From: UBA10649 sp963749905
GTDB lineage: Bacteria; Actinomycetota; Actinomycetes; S36-B12
Direction: 5' to 3'
Length of the DNA: 64,000 nucleotides
NCBI GenBank assembly: GCA_963749905.1
Contig: CAVVOF010000004.1
Span: 992,001 to 1,056,000 of the forward strand
In this document: one piece after another, positions 53,755 to 63,094 of the stretch
Position numbering within the stretch: the first letter of the stretch is position 1
Layout of the letters: each line of letters begins with the position of its first letter
Notes under the pieces: model-generated
Told to the model about the DNA's origin: nothing
The model's database searches: none
Seen by the model: the letters and a program-made list of their open reading frames with translations, nothing else
Position numbers and translations under genes: made by a program

Positions 53755-54600
53755 CGGTACGAGTTCAATCGCCCCTGGGGTCCTCCCGTGCGATTCCACG
53801 ACTGGAAGGACCTTCTCAGCCAAGTCGAATCCAGACTTCTTGGAGTTCCACCTGTCGTACCGCGACATGGAAGTCGACCTCGACGAGGTAGTTCCCGGGG
53901 TCGTCGACTTCGACCTCGCCGTGCATAGCCCAGATCTGTTTGCTGATCGATCAACACTCCTCGACCTCGCTACCGATAGCGATGCCAGCCGCAACCGCTC
54001 CATCGTCGAAGTGCAGCGGGTTATCGACCTGACACGTGCGATGGCACCCCGGTTCCGTCGTGCCCGCACGCCGTTCGTAATCGTCAGCATGGGCGGCTCG
54101 TCGATGGACGAGCCACTGCCGCTGGTTCAGCGCTCTCGCCTCTACCAGCGGGTCATGGACGCCGTGGCCCTTCTCGATACCACCGGCGTCCGCCTGCTGG
54201 CCCAAACTCTTCCACCATATCCGTGGTACCTCGGCGGCAACAGCGCCACTGCAACCTCTTCGTTGACCCCTTCGAGACTGCCCGGTTCTCCCGTGAGAGC
54301 GGAATTCGACTCTGTCTGGACACCGCCCACACGAAACTGGCGTGCAACCATGGCCGCATCGCCTTTAGCGAGGCGATCGAGGTGCTCGCCCCGCAGTCGG
54401 ATCACCTTCACCTAGTCGACGCATCAGGGCTCGACGGCGAGGGACTGCAAGTCGGCGAAGGAGAGATCGACTGGCCTGTCCTCATGGAGCAGCTCGACCG
54501 CCTTGCGCCAACTGCGAGCTTCATCCCCGAGATCTGGCAAGGGCACATAGGCGGCGGCCAGGGATTCTGGACTGCTTCTTGTCTCGACTCGAACGAGTAG
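53755..54600 (+). pseudogene. Sugar-phosphate isomerase/epimerase-like protein, 5'-truncated and frameshifted
   Basis: Begins abruptly with RYEFNRPWGPPVRFHDWKDL, continues in a second frame TFSAKSNPDFLEFHLSYRD to VRLLAQTLPPYPWYLGG, then a third frame from about 54240 (CNLFVDPFETARFSRESGIR, LCLDTAHTKLACNHGRIAFS) to TAG 54600. These stretches fit the TIM-barrel isomerase domain that often accompanies NeuB-type sialic-acid-like synthases; that synthase is absent here. The 5' part is lost at the 53750 junction. Frame changes lie near 53806 and 54240. Confidence 0.6.
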
Positions 54601-54747
54601 GTTCCGCCACCTAGGCCGGGACGTCCGACAATCCTTCGGACCGATCGCTGATCGGGCTGTCACCACGAGCGTCAGATCCGTCTCCGCAAAAGGGGTTACG
54701 GTTGCCTCTGACCGCAAGGAGGCATGAACCCTTCTCAAGGAGGTGGA

Positions 54748-56598
54748 ATGGGAACCCGGCAAAGCGTCCTCCTCGCATTGGCCCTGATCCGCCGTCAGGA
54801 TCGTCGCAGACTGGGTCTGGTCGTCACCCTGCAGGCCGCGCTGTCACTTCTGGATCTTGCTGGCGTCCTGCTCCTCGGGATGGTCGCCGCCATCTCGACG
54901 AGCGCCGTTACCGGATCAACGCCTGCCTTTGTGTCATTCATGGTCGATCGACTCCGACTCGCCGAAGTCGACGCACTCCAACTGGCACTTGGACTTGCCC
55001 TCGTGGCCGGCGCCATGTTGCTCACCAAGAGTGCCCTCAGCTTCATCGTGACGCGGCGCGCATACCTCTTTCTCGCACGCAGGCAGGCTCAGGTCTCCGG
55101 CGACCTTGCCTCTCGCCTCCTTGCGCGCCCACTGCTCGAGGTTCAGAGTCGTTCGAGCCAGCACACGGCTTTTGCGCTGACCGTCGGCGTCAATGCGGCA
55201 ACAATCGGAGTCCTCGGCTCAGCGGTCGTGCTCGCCTCTGAACTGTCCCTCCTCATCGTGCTAGGTATCGGATTGGCGGCCGTCGATCTGAGCGTCTCCC
55301 TCTTCACGATGGCCTTCTTCGCGCTGGTGGCTGTGGCTGTGCATCGCCCACTCGCGAACTGGGCGGGTCGCCTGGGCGGCAGTGCCGCCGCCGCCGAGAT
55401 CGCCAGCATAGAAGCGGTTCAAGAGGCGCTCAGAGCGTTTCGCGAGGCATCGGTGGGCGGAAGGCGGCCCCTGTACGTCCAGAAGTTCCGAACGCTGCGA
55501 CACAAGGCAGCCCGCGTCCAGGCGGACATGCAGATCGTCAACCTCGTACCCAAGTACATCCTCGAATCGGCGATCGTCGTGGGAGGTGGGCTTCTCATCC
55601 TCTCGCAGGTAGCCACGAAAGACGTGGTGGCCGCGGTTGGAGTCATCGCCGTGTTCCTAGCAGCCGCATCTCGGATCATGCCATCGGTACTGCGCCTGCA
55701 GGCCAGCCTCCTGAACATCAAGGGTGCAAGCGGCTTGGCCGAGTCGACCTTCGCGATCTCGGCCGAGCTCGAGATGACCTCGGAGAACCTCGGAGACGAC
55801 GAACAACGAGCCCAGCACACCGAGCAACTGCTGGAACGAGGGCTTGCATGCGGTTACGAGACATTCGAGCCAACCGTGCACCTGGACGAAGTAGGGTTCG
55901 ACTTCCCAGGGGGAAGCCAATCCCTACTCAGAGGAATCAGCCTCCACATTGAAGCTGGCTCCTCACTCGCGTTGGTCGGCCCGACAGGCGCCGGGAAGAC
56001 CACCATCGTCGACCTGGCCTTGGGGCTTCTGCCAGCGGGCCACGGCAGCATCACCGTTGGCGGTGTGTCCCCTGCGGAGGCCATCTCCACGTGGCCGGGC
56101 GCTATCGCCTACGTCCCGCAGGACGTGACCGTCGTCAGCGGATCCATTCGAGATAACGTGGCACTGGGGCTGCCAACTGACCTCACTCACGACGGACTGG
56201 TGTGGGAGGCACTGCATCGTGCGCACTTGGCCGACTTTCTCAGAGACCGTCGCGAAGGCTTGGATACCATCGTCGGCGAACATGGAGTGCGCCTGAGCGG
56301 GGGCCAGCGCCAGCGGCTGGGACTCGCCCGCGCTCTCTACACCCGGCCGCGGCTACTGGTGCTCGATGAGGCCACCAGCGCACTCGATTCGAGCACCGAG
56401 AAGTCGATATCGGACACGCTTGAATCCCTTCGCGGCCAAGTCACACTGATCGTCATTGCTCACCGGCTCGCTACTATCCGCACATCCGACCAGGTCGCCT
56501 ACATTGAGGCTGGCGCACTCTGTGCTGTTGGGCCGTTTGACTTCGTACGCGATGCGGTACCCGAGTTCGACCGCCAAGCCGCCATCCTAGGCTTGTGA
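54748..56598 (+). CDS. ABC exporter (half-transporter, PglK/MsbA-like)
   Basis: A protein of about 616 residues, intact despite its broken neighbours. Six hydrophobic helices (residues about 20-320) precede an ATPase domain: Walker A ALVGPTGAGKTTIVDLALG, signature RLSGGQRQRLGLARALY, Walker B LLVLDEATSALDSS and H-loop VIAHRLAT. In this locus it probably flips lipid-linked saccharide, like PglK. Two ribosome sites with ATGs stand in tandem (AAGGAGG/ATG 54724 and AAGGAGGTG/ATG 54748), both in frame. Confidence 0.88.
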   Translation: MGTRQSVLLALALIRRQDRRRLGLVVTLQAALSLLDLAGVLLLGMVAAISTSAVTGSTPAFVSFMVDRLRLAEVDALQLALGLALVAGAMLLTKSALSFIVTRRAYLFLARRQAQVSGDLASRLLARPLLEVQSRSSQHTAFALTVGVNAATIGVLGSAVVLASELSLLIVLGIGLAAVDLSVSLFTMAFFALVAVAVHRPLANWAGRLGGSAAAAEIASIEAVQEALRAFREASVGGRRPLYVQKFRTLRHKAARVQADMQIVNLVPKYILESAIVVGGGLLILSQVATKDVVAAVGVIAVFLAAASRIMPSVLRLQASLLNIKGASGLAESTFAISAELEMTSENLGDDEQRAQHTEQLLERGLACGYETFEPTVHLDEVGFDFPGGSQSLLRGISLHIEAGSSLALVGPTGAGKTTIVDLALGLLPAGHGSITVGGVSPAEAISTWPGAIAYVPQDVTVVSGSIRDNVALGLPTDLTHDGLVWEALHRAHLADFLRDRREGLDTIVGEHGVRLSGGQRQRLGLARALYTRPRLLVLDEATSALDSSTEKSISDTLESLRGQVTLIVIAHRLATIRTSDQVAYIEAGALCAVGPFDFVRDAVPEFDRQAAILGL

Positions 56599-56631
56599 TC
56601 GCGCGACGCCCGGTAGGTGCTCGGCCCTGTC

Positions 56632-57533
56632 CTAGGGGGTCGCCCTAGGGCGAATCAAGGATGCGTCTCTCACCTTCGGAAAGGCGTCAGTGAACGAGCA
56701 CTCGTCAAGGTTGACGATCGGCCGTCCGGAGAACAGCACCTGAAGGTCGTAGAAGCACAGTGAGAAGTCGAACAGCCAGTCAGCCATCCCACGCGGGATA
56801 GTTCGGGAAATCTCAGCCTTGGCTAGTTCCACAGCGCCGCCTTGGCTTGAGTAGAAATGCGTGTCCCCCAAGACCCACATTCGATTGGCCTCGTCGACGG
56901 CAACATGAGCGAAGATCGAATTGTCGAATCCGATGATGTTGATGCGGTCATAGCCGAGGTGAACGGCATAGGCCAAGGCGTTTTGTAGGCAGTTAAGTAG
57001 ATGTACCCCATGGCTCTCGTCGGCGAGATGTTTCGGGTCCAACCCTGCAAGCCACAGTCGTTGAAGAACAGAGCGGAACGGCGGCTCTCTGCGAGCGCCG
57101 GATACCAGGTGTGAGGTGCGATCAGGGTGACGTCGGACTGGGCATCGAGACGGCGCCAGAGCTCCTTCGAGAGATCAGTGTCCGCTTGAGGATGGTGGGC
57201 CGGATCAGACAGAACGTAGTGAGTGGGAAGGACGACACTCGCCAGGTTGGAGAGAGCGAATGCGTTGAGTGCCAGGACATCCATGCCCAAGGCGCGCGCT
57301 TCCCTGACGCCGTCAGGGTCCAACCGAGCGGCCGAGGGTCCGTTGGCGATTACGAGCGCAGTGCGACCGCGACGCGAGCCGATCGCTGCCCTCGTTCCTC
57401 GCAGAGCCCGCCTAAGGTACCGAGCCGACGAAAGGCGAGCCTGGCCATAGACGCGAAGGACTCGCATCCTCTTCGAATACCTGAGCGGGAGACCGACAGC
57501 CCGGGGATTCTCCTGAAGAGTCACGTCAAACAC
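56632..57533 (-). pseudogene. MptE/DUF115-like putative sugar-transfer protein, one frameshift
   Basis: The first frame has GRTALVIANGPSAARLDPDG and LPTHYVLSDPAHHPQADTD; the second has ALAYAVHLGYDRINIIGFDN, MWVLGDTHFYSS and ends SLIRPRATP. This layout (N-G-P-S start, D-x-A, G-x-D-N-S) fits proteins of the 6-hydroxymethylpterin-pyrophosphokinase-like/DUF115 group found in surface-glycan loci. The frames meet at a TTTT run (56981-56984); one more T restores YLTAYKNALAYA. A homopolymer error is likely. The exact 5' start (GTG 57533) is uncertain. Confidence 0.6.
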
Positions 57534-57674
57534 GCTTTACCACGTCCACGCCGTCGGCGTCTCATTCCCCTGTGGCGGCGTCTCAGCATCTCTCTGACGA
57601 TACCCCACGACGTACTCATCTAGGCTTCTGATAGCGATGGATCGCATTGAGTCAAACAGCCGTTCGCTTCCGAG

Positions 57675-57887
57675 GTGGTACCAGTGGTCGCACGTGCCCC
57701 GTCGCTGACGAAGCTGGCCATCGTGCAGCCCTATGTGGCTCAGTACCAGCGGTCCTTCTTCGAACTCGGTGGAGCCCGCGAGCACCATGCGGCCACCTGC
57801 CTGTCGCTGCCCGTCGCTCCTCATCTCACCGATGTCGAGGTCGACCGCGTGATCGACGCGGTCCAGTCGTTCCGGCCACCCGGATGA
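57675..57887 (+). pseudogene. Chimeric remnant: glycosyltransferase start joined to DegT-type aminotransferase end
   Basis: The 70-codon frame begins SLTKLAIVQPYVAQYQRSFF, the typical first strand of a GT-4-like glycosyltransferase. It ends CLSLPVAPHLTDVEVDRVID, the typical C-terminus of DegT/DnrJ/EryC1 sugar aminotransferases. Neither core is present, so two genes were fused by a deletion near 57770. The stop overlaps the ATG of the next gene (ATGA). Confidence 0.55.
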
Positions 57888-58818
57888 ACCACTTCGTCAC
57901 GGTCTTCGACAGCCTGTTCCTGCCGCAGTTCGTGGCGCTGGCCGGATCGTTCGAGCGCCATGCGTCCGACTACAAACTGTGGGCGTTCTGCGTGGATGGG
58001 GGCGCCGCAGATGCAGTGGCGGCGCTCGACCTGCCGCGCACGTGGAGGTGATTCAGTGGGCAGATCTCGAGGATGCCGCCTACCAGTCCGTCCGCGTCAC
58101 CCGCAGCCCTGGGGAGTACTGCTGGACACTCACACCCGCCGTTCGGTGCGCGAGGTGGTGGCCCGGGTACCTGCGGGATGCATCGTCACGTACGTCGACG
58201 CCGATGTCTGGCTCCTCGGCGATCCATCCATGATTCTGGATGAGTTCACCCGCAGTGGGGCGGCGACCATGGTGATGAGTCACGGCTTCTCCCCCGACTA
58301 CGACAAGGCACATGACAACGGTCGGTACGTCGTGCAGTTCCTGCCCTTCCTGACGGACGCCGCGCTGCCCATAGTCGAGGACTGGGAGGCACGCTGCCTG
58401 TCCTCGTGCTCCTCCGACACTTCAGACGGGACACTTCGGAGACCAGACCTACCTCGATGCCTGGCCCTCGACGTTCGGCACCCAGGTTGCCGAGTCACGT
58501 CACCCTGAGCGCGTGCTGGCACCATGGAGCATGAACCGCTTTCCCGTCAGTGAGGCCGTCGCCTTCCACTTCCACGGACTACGACTGCTGGGGCAGGGTC
58601 GCGTGTGGCTAGGCGACCACCGCGTGCCAAGACGAATCGCGGACCGGGTCTACCGTCCCTACCTGCGCGATCTGGGAGCGGCGGTCTCGACGCTTTCAGC
58701 CGCTGGTTTCGAGGAGCGCGCTCAGGCGCAGCGGCCCGGAGCCGTGGAAGTGGTGCGCCGGTGGGCCCGGCGCCGCGTCGACGGTATGCCCGCGAAACGC
58801 GTGCAACGACTGGGCTGA
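57884..58818 (+). pseudogene. Glycosyltransferase with DxD motif, multiply frameshifted
   Basis: From ATG 57884: HFVTVFDSLFLPQFVALAGS, then in other frames HVEVIQWADLEDAAYQSVRV, CIVTYVDADVWLLGDPSMIL (nucleotide-sugar DxD), HFGDQTYLDAWPSTFGTQVA and AVAFHFHGLRLLG, to TGA 58818. Frame changes near 58044, 58148 and 58433 break it. It has the same layout as the intact gene at 60095-61078 (YLDADLFFFS, FFHFHG), so the two are paralogues adding related sugars. Restored length would be about 310 residues. Confidence 0.65.
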
Positions 58819-58831
58819 CCTGCCGCACGGG

Positions 58832-59239
58832 TCACGCGGTTGCCTGTCGGAGGATCGCTGCCTCCTCGCGGTCATCCACATAGTCGTCGACGTCGTACGG
58901 ATGGCTGGCCAGCACCACGAGCACCGAGTCCGGGGATCGATAGGTCTGGCGCGCCCAGGCAAGCGGGGGGACGTACAGTCCCTTGGTCGGATCATCGAGG
59001 ATCACGATCTGGGTTCCGTCATCGTCATCCCACTCGACCTCCACCATGCCGTGGACGGAGACGAGGTACTGATGGCACGTCCGATGCGCATGACCTCCCC
59101 GCACCGAATCCACAGGAGTGCGCGAGACGATGAACATCCGACGCGGCTGAAACGGGATGTCGTCAGGGAACTGGCCCGCTACCAGCAGGCCGCGGGCGTC
59201 CGACGTCGCCGTCAGACTGGACTCCTTGACGCGTGTCAC
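58832..59239 (-). CDS. FdtA/QdtA-like sugar 3,4-ketoisomerase (cupin)
   Basis: A 135-residue cupin. VDSVRGGHAHRTCHQYLVSV holds the catalytic histidines, and LYVPPLAWARQTYRSPDSVL and ASHPYDVDDYVDDREEA complete the family pattern. It converts dTDP-4-keto-6-deoxyglucose to a 3-keto sugar on the way to amino sugars such as Fuc3N or Qui3N. That substrate is the product of RfbB (62-63 kb), and a DegT aminotransferase remnant lies at 57.8 kb. GTG 59239 has a suitable box upstream. Confidence 0.85.
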   Translation of the reverse strand: MTRVKESSLTATSDARGLLVAGQFPDDIPFQPRRMFIVSRTPVDSVRGGHAHRTCHQYLVSVHGMVEVEWDDDDGTQIVILDDPTKGLYVPPLAWARQTYRSPDSVLVVLASHPYDVDDYVDDREEAAILRQATA

Positions 59240-59317
59240 GGGCGGCTCCTATCGTGGCCAGCAGGTGCGGGCTCGAATCCACGGGCCACTGTAGGTGATG
59301 GCCAGAGGGGCGTGCGG

Positions 59318-60098
59318 GTGACCGGCATGGCAGCGCACCTGCCCTATGCGGTGGCCAAGCGAATCGTTCCTCTGCTTCCTCGACGGGCGCAGCGCTTCCA
59401 GCCCACCAGCAGCTGGGAAGCGGCCAGCCGACTCACGGTCGGGTACGAGGGATCGCGACGCGAGACCGCCACGGCGCCTGTGGGCGCGCCAAGCCCGTCT
59501 CCGCCCTCGAGCACGCGCGACCTGCAACTCCTCGCCTGCCTGGCAACGGCCATGAACGTGGGCGGCGTGCAGTCGACGGCTCGCGTCGTTGATCTAGGCG
59601 GCTATCACGGTCACCATCACGCCGTAGCATCGACGTCACTTCCCCGAACGACCTTCGACTGGACGGTGGTCGAGCTCCCAGACGTGGTTGAGTCGTGCGC
59701 CGACATCGCGACATCCAGACTGCACTTCACGACCGACCTCCCTGCCGCACTGGGGAGCGGCGCGGACATCTGCGTGGCGTCGGCGAGCCTCAACTACCTC
59801 GCCGATCCGATGGGCGCCCTCACCGCCATGGCGCGCGCGGCGAGAGCCGTCGTGCTCCTGCGTCTTCCCCTCTGGCCCATCGCCGAGCACCGCCCAGCGA
59901 TCCAACGTCTCTCACGTCACTCAGCTGAGGCCGGCTACCCCACGTGGTTCTTCTCGGAGACCCAGTTCCGAGACCAGGTGGCCGGGATGGGCAGAATCAT
60001 CCTGTCATTCGACGTTCCCGAGGACCGGGCGTACTTCGCCGAGCCACTACGGGTGCTACCGCGGACTGGTCATCGCACCCGGAGCGCTCGAGGCATGA
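59318..60098 (+). pseudogene. TIGR04325-type methyltransferase, one frameshift near the end
   Basis: GTG 59318 follows AGAGGGG. The conserved core is STARVVDLGGYHGHHHAVAS (SAM site), FDWTVVELPDVVESC and EAGYPTWFFSETQFRDQVAG. As written, the frame runs on into the next gene; removing one C near 60044 gives the expected end CYRGLVIAPGALEA and a TGA at 60096-60098 that overlaps the glycosyltransferase ATG. The apparent fusion is therefore probably false. It would methylate a polysaccharide sugar, as may its truncated relative at 53 kb. Confidence 0.65.
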
Positions 60099-61078
60099 CG
60101 ACTGGCCCCGTTCGGAACTACTGCACCTACTTCGATCACCGGTACCTGCCTCGGGGCCGTGCCATGATCCGCAGCCTTCGCGAGGTGGGGGAGACCGCTC
60201 AGGTCGTCGTCTTGGCGCTGGACGCGCGAACGGCCGAGGGCGTGGCCGATCTGGACGGCGTCGTTGTCGTCACCGTGAGCGAACTCGAGGCCGCCTACCC
60301 CGCCCTCTCGACCGTCAAGGGCACGCGTTCCGAGATGGAGTTCGTCTTCACGCTCACTCCGTGGCTGACCCTCCACGCCATGTCGCTCGTGCCTGCCGGT
60401 GCGTGGACGACCTACCTCGACGCCGATCTGTTCTTCTTCTCAGCGGTGCAGCCCGTGTACGACGAGATGTCGAACGCCTCTGTCGCGATCATCCCCCATC
60501 GCTTCCCACGCCTCCAGCAGTGGCGTCTGAAGTACGGCACCTACAACGTGGGCTGGGTGTCGTTTCGCCGTGACGACGAGGGACTCACCTGCCTGACGTG
60601 GTGGGCCGACCGATGTCTCGAGTGGTGCTACGACACCCCGTCAGAGGGTCGCTTCGCCGACCAGGGGTATCTGGACCGCTTCGAAGAAATCACGTCCGCC
60701 CTTGCGATCATCGGCCACCCCGGCGCCGATCTCGCTCCCTGGAATCTGGCGGGACATCGGGTAACCCGCTCCCAGGATGGACGATCCCTCATAGACGGCT
60801 TCCCACTCGTCTTCTTTCACTTCCACGGTGTCACGGTCAACGAAGGCCGGTACTACTTCAAGCATCTGCCGTACCTTGCCACAACGACGCCGTCGGTTCG
60901 GGAGAGCATCTACCGGCCGTACTGCGAGGCACTCCGGGAGCAGGAACGGTCGATGGCAGGCCTCGGCGCACAACAACCGCGCGCACGGCGCGCAAGCCTC
61001 GCACGTTCGTTCCAATCTCGACGCCCAGCGCTTCTCCGCCTACTTGCCCGAGTTCGCGGCGATTACCTCGATCTCTAG
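60095..61078 (+). CDS. DxD-type glycosyltransferase
   Basis: A 327-residue GT-A-like transferase. NYCTYFDHRYLPRGRAMIRS is the first strand, WTTYLDADLFFFSAVQPVYD carries the DxD metal and nucleotide-sugar site, and RFADQGYLDRFEEITSALAI with PLVFFHFHGVTVNEGRYYFK fits the acceptor side. It starts with an ATGA overlap on the methyltransferase stop. It is the intact relative of the broken gene at 57884-58818. Confidence 0.78.
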   Translation: MTTGPVRNYCTYFDHRYLPRGRAMIRSLREVGETAQVVVLALDARTAEGVADLDGVVVVTVSELEAAYPALSTVKGTRSEMEFVFTLTPWLTLHAMSLVPAGAWTTYLDADLFFFSAVQPVYDEMSNASVAIIPHRFPRLQQWRLKYGTYNVGWVSFRRDDEGLTCLTWWADRCLEWCYDTPSEGRFADQGYLDRFEEITSALAIIGHPGADLAPWNLAGHRVTRSQDGRSLIDGFPLVFFHFHGVTVNEGRYYFKHLPYLATTTPSVRESIYRPYCEALREQERSMAGLGAQQPRARRASLARSFQSRRPALLRLLARVRGDYLDL

Positions 61079-61089
61079 TCGCCCCCGCT

Positions 61090-61146
61090 CCCTACGCTCC
61101 GATCCCGTCGGCGAACGCGGCCTCGAGGCCCTCCTGCCATGGCCGC
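61090..61146 (-). pseudogene. 3'-end fragment of a second rfbD
   Basis: Encodes MRPWQEGLEAAFADGIGA followed by TAG, nearly the same as the end of the adjacent rfbD (MRPWQEALEAAFADGI). The two lie head to tail, the fragment starting right at the rfbD stop. It is probably a scar of recombination between different polysaccharide loci. Confidence 0.7.
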
Positions 61147-61147
61147 A

Positions 61148-62012
61148 TCAGTCGGCGATGATGCCGTCCGCGAAGGCGGCCTCAAGGGCCTCCTGCCACG
61201 GCCGCATCTCCGGCAGCCCCTGCTCCGTCCACCGGCCGTGGCCCAACACGGAGTACGCCGGACGCGGTGCCGGACGAACGAACTCCGCGGACGTCGTGGG
61301 CAGCACCCGGTCCGGGTCCGCGCCCGCCAGCCGGAAGATCTCGCGTGCGAAGTCGTACCAGGACACCTCGCCCGAGTTGGTGCCGTGATAGGTGCCCGGG
61401 AGCGGGGTGCCGGTCGAGCAACAGTCCGATGTGCTCGGCGAGGTCCTTCGCGTAGGTCGGCTGCCCGATCTGGTCGGTCACCACGGAGACGGTGTCCCGC
61501 TCCTTCTCCAGACGCAGCATGGTCTTGACGAAGTTCGTGCCGTTCAGGCCGTACAGCCACGCGGTCCGGACCAGGTAGTGGCCGTCGGGGAGCAGCTCTT
61601 GGACGGCGCGATCGCCGGCGAGCTTGGTGCGTCCATACGCGGTGGCCGGGGAGGGGTCCGCGTCCTCTGGGTAGGGGGTCGTGGCGGTGCCGTCGAAGAC
61701 GTAGTCGGTCGACACGTGCGTCAGCCACGCACTGGCCTTCCGGCACTCGTCGGCGATCAGCCGCGGACCGAGCCCATTGACCGACAGCGCCCGGTCCTCG
61801 TCTGTCTCGGCGTCGTCGACCGCCGTGTAGGCGGCGCAGTTGATCACGAAATCGGGGTCGAATCCTCCGAACACCAGCTCGACGGAGTCGGGATCGGCGA
61901 GATCGATCTCCGGATAGTCGATGCCGAGGATCGCGAGGCTGTGGTTCCGCTCGAGGACCGCAACGACCTCGGACCCAAGCTGGCCACGGTTGCCGATGAC
62001 GAGGACGCGCAC
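61148..62012 (-). pseudogene. rfbD: dTDP-4-dehydrorhamnose reductase RfbD, one frameshift
   Basis: An NAD(P)-dependent reductase giving dTDP-L-rhamnose. The first frame has LVIGNRGQLGSEVVAVLERN, INCAAYTAVDDAETDED, LTHVSTDYVFDGTATTPYPE, the catalytic YGRTKLAGD and LVRTAWLYGLNGTNFV. The second frame resumes at HGTNSGEVSWYDFAREIFRL and ends AFADGIIAD. One extra base in the CCCGGG run (61395-61400) separates them. All catalytic residues are present, so this may be a sequence error. About 287 residues when restored. Confidence 0.85.
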
Positions 62013-62113
62013 GGGCCCATCCTGTCAGTCCTGTCAGTCGAGTGGCGGGTTATGCAGGCTCACTCGCCAGCGGTGGGCCGCACAAGTCGCCACTCGGCGG
62101 GAAGGGAGCGGGG

Positions 62114-63094
62114 TCAGCCGATCGCGGCCTTGGCCTTCAGCGGGCGCCACCAGGCCTCGTTGTCCTGGTACCACTGCACCGTCTCGGCCAACCCGTCCTC
62201 GAACCGATGCTGCGGGGCGTAGCCCAGTGCGCGCAGCTTGCCGTCGTTGACGGAGTAGCGGCGATCGTGACCCTTGCGATCCTCGACGGGCTGCACCATC
62301 GACCAGTCCGCGCCCATCGCCGCGAGCACCCGCTCGGTCAGTTCGCGGTTGTTGAGCTCGAGGCCACCACCGATGTTGTACGACTCGCCGGGCTCGCCCT
62401 TCGCCACGACGAGCGCGATGCCGCGGCAGTGGTCGTCGACGTGCAGCCAGTCACGCACGTTGAGGCCGTCGCCGTACAGCGGCACCTTGGCACCGTCGAT
62501 CAGGTTGGTCACGAACAGCGGGATGACCTTCTCCGGGAACTGGTAGGGCCCGTAGTTGTTCGAGCAGCGGGTGCTCGACACGTTCAGGCCGTAGGTCACG
62601 AAGTAGGCACGCACCAGCATCTCCGCCGCCGCCTTGGCCGCGGAGTAGGGAGAGTTCGGGCGCAGGGGCTCGTTCTCGTCCCAGGACCCCTCGTCGATCG
62701 ACCCGTAGACCTCGTCGGTGCCGATGTGCACGGTCCGGGGAATGCCATGGCGCAGGCACGCGTCGAGCAGGGTCTGCGTGCCGACGACGTTGGTGACGAT
62801 GAAGTCCTGCGGTCCGTGGATCGAGCGGTCGACATGCGTCTCCGCTGCGAAGTTGACGACGACGTCGTGTCCGGGCAGCACCTGGTCGAGCAGGTCGCCG
62901 TCGCAGATGTCGCCTTGCACGAAGGAGTAGCGCGGATCCGAGGACACGGAAGCGAGGTTCTCGAGGTTGCCGGCGTACGTGAGCTTGTCGTAGACGGTCA
63001 CCCCAGTGGGCTGCACGCCGTACGTCCCGGCGAGCAGCTCGCGCACGAAGTGCGAGCCGATGAACCCGGCGGCGCCGGTGACGAAGTACCTCAC
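62114..63094 (-). CDS. rfbB: dTDP-glucose 4,6-dehydratase
   Basis: A 326-residue SDR enzyme making dTDP-4-keto-6-deoxyglucose, the branch point for rhamnose and amino-deoxy sugars. NAD loop FVTGAAGFIGSHFVRELL, catalytic HIGTDEVYGSIDEG (Thr-Asp-Glu), SPYSAAKAAAEMLV (Tyr-x-x-x-Lys) and RCSNNYGPYQFPEKVIPLF are all present. Its ATG overlaps the pheA stop by 4 nt, so it is translated from the pheA transcript. rfbA and rfbC are not in the window. Confidence 0.95.
   Translation of the reverse strand: MRYFVTGAAGFIGSHFVRELLAGTYGVQPTGVTVYDKLTYAGNLENLASVSSDPRYSFVQGDICDGDLLDQVLPGHDVVVNFAAETHVDRSIHGPQDFIVTNVVGTQTLLDACLRHGIPRTVHIGTDEVYGSIDEGSWDENEPLRPNSPYSAAKAAAEMLVRAYFVTYGLNVSSTRCSNNYGPYQFPEKVIPLFVTNLIDGAKVPLYGDGLNVRDWLHVDDHCRGIALVVAKGEPGESYNIGGGLELNNRELTERVLAAMGADWSMVQPVEDRKGHDRRYSVNDGKLRALGYAPQHRFEDGLAETVQWYQDNEAWWRPLKAKAAIG

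Noticed and set aside
49737..54600. Insertion sequence causing the truncations
   Set aside because: No transposase motif, terminal inverted repeat or target duplication was seen at the breakpoints.
58901..61078. Apparent methyltransferase-glycosyltransferase fusion protein
   Set aside because: One extra C near 60044 explains it; removing it gives a normal methyltransferase end and an ATGA overlap with the next gene.
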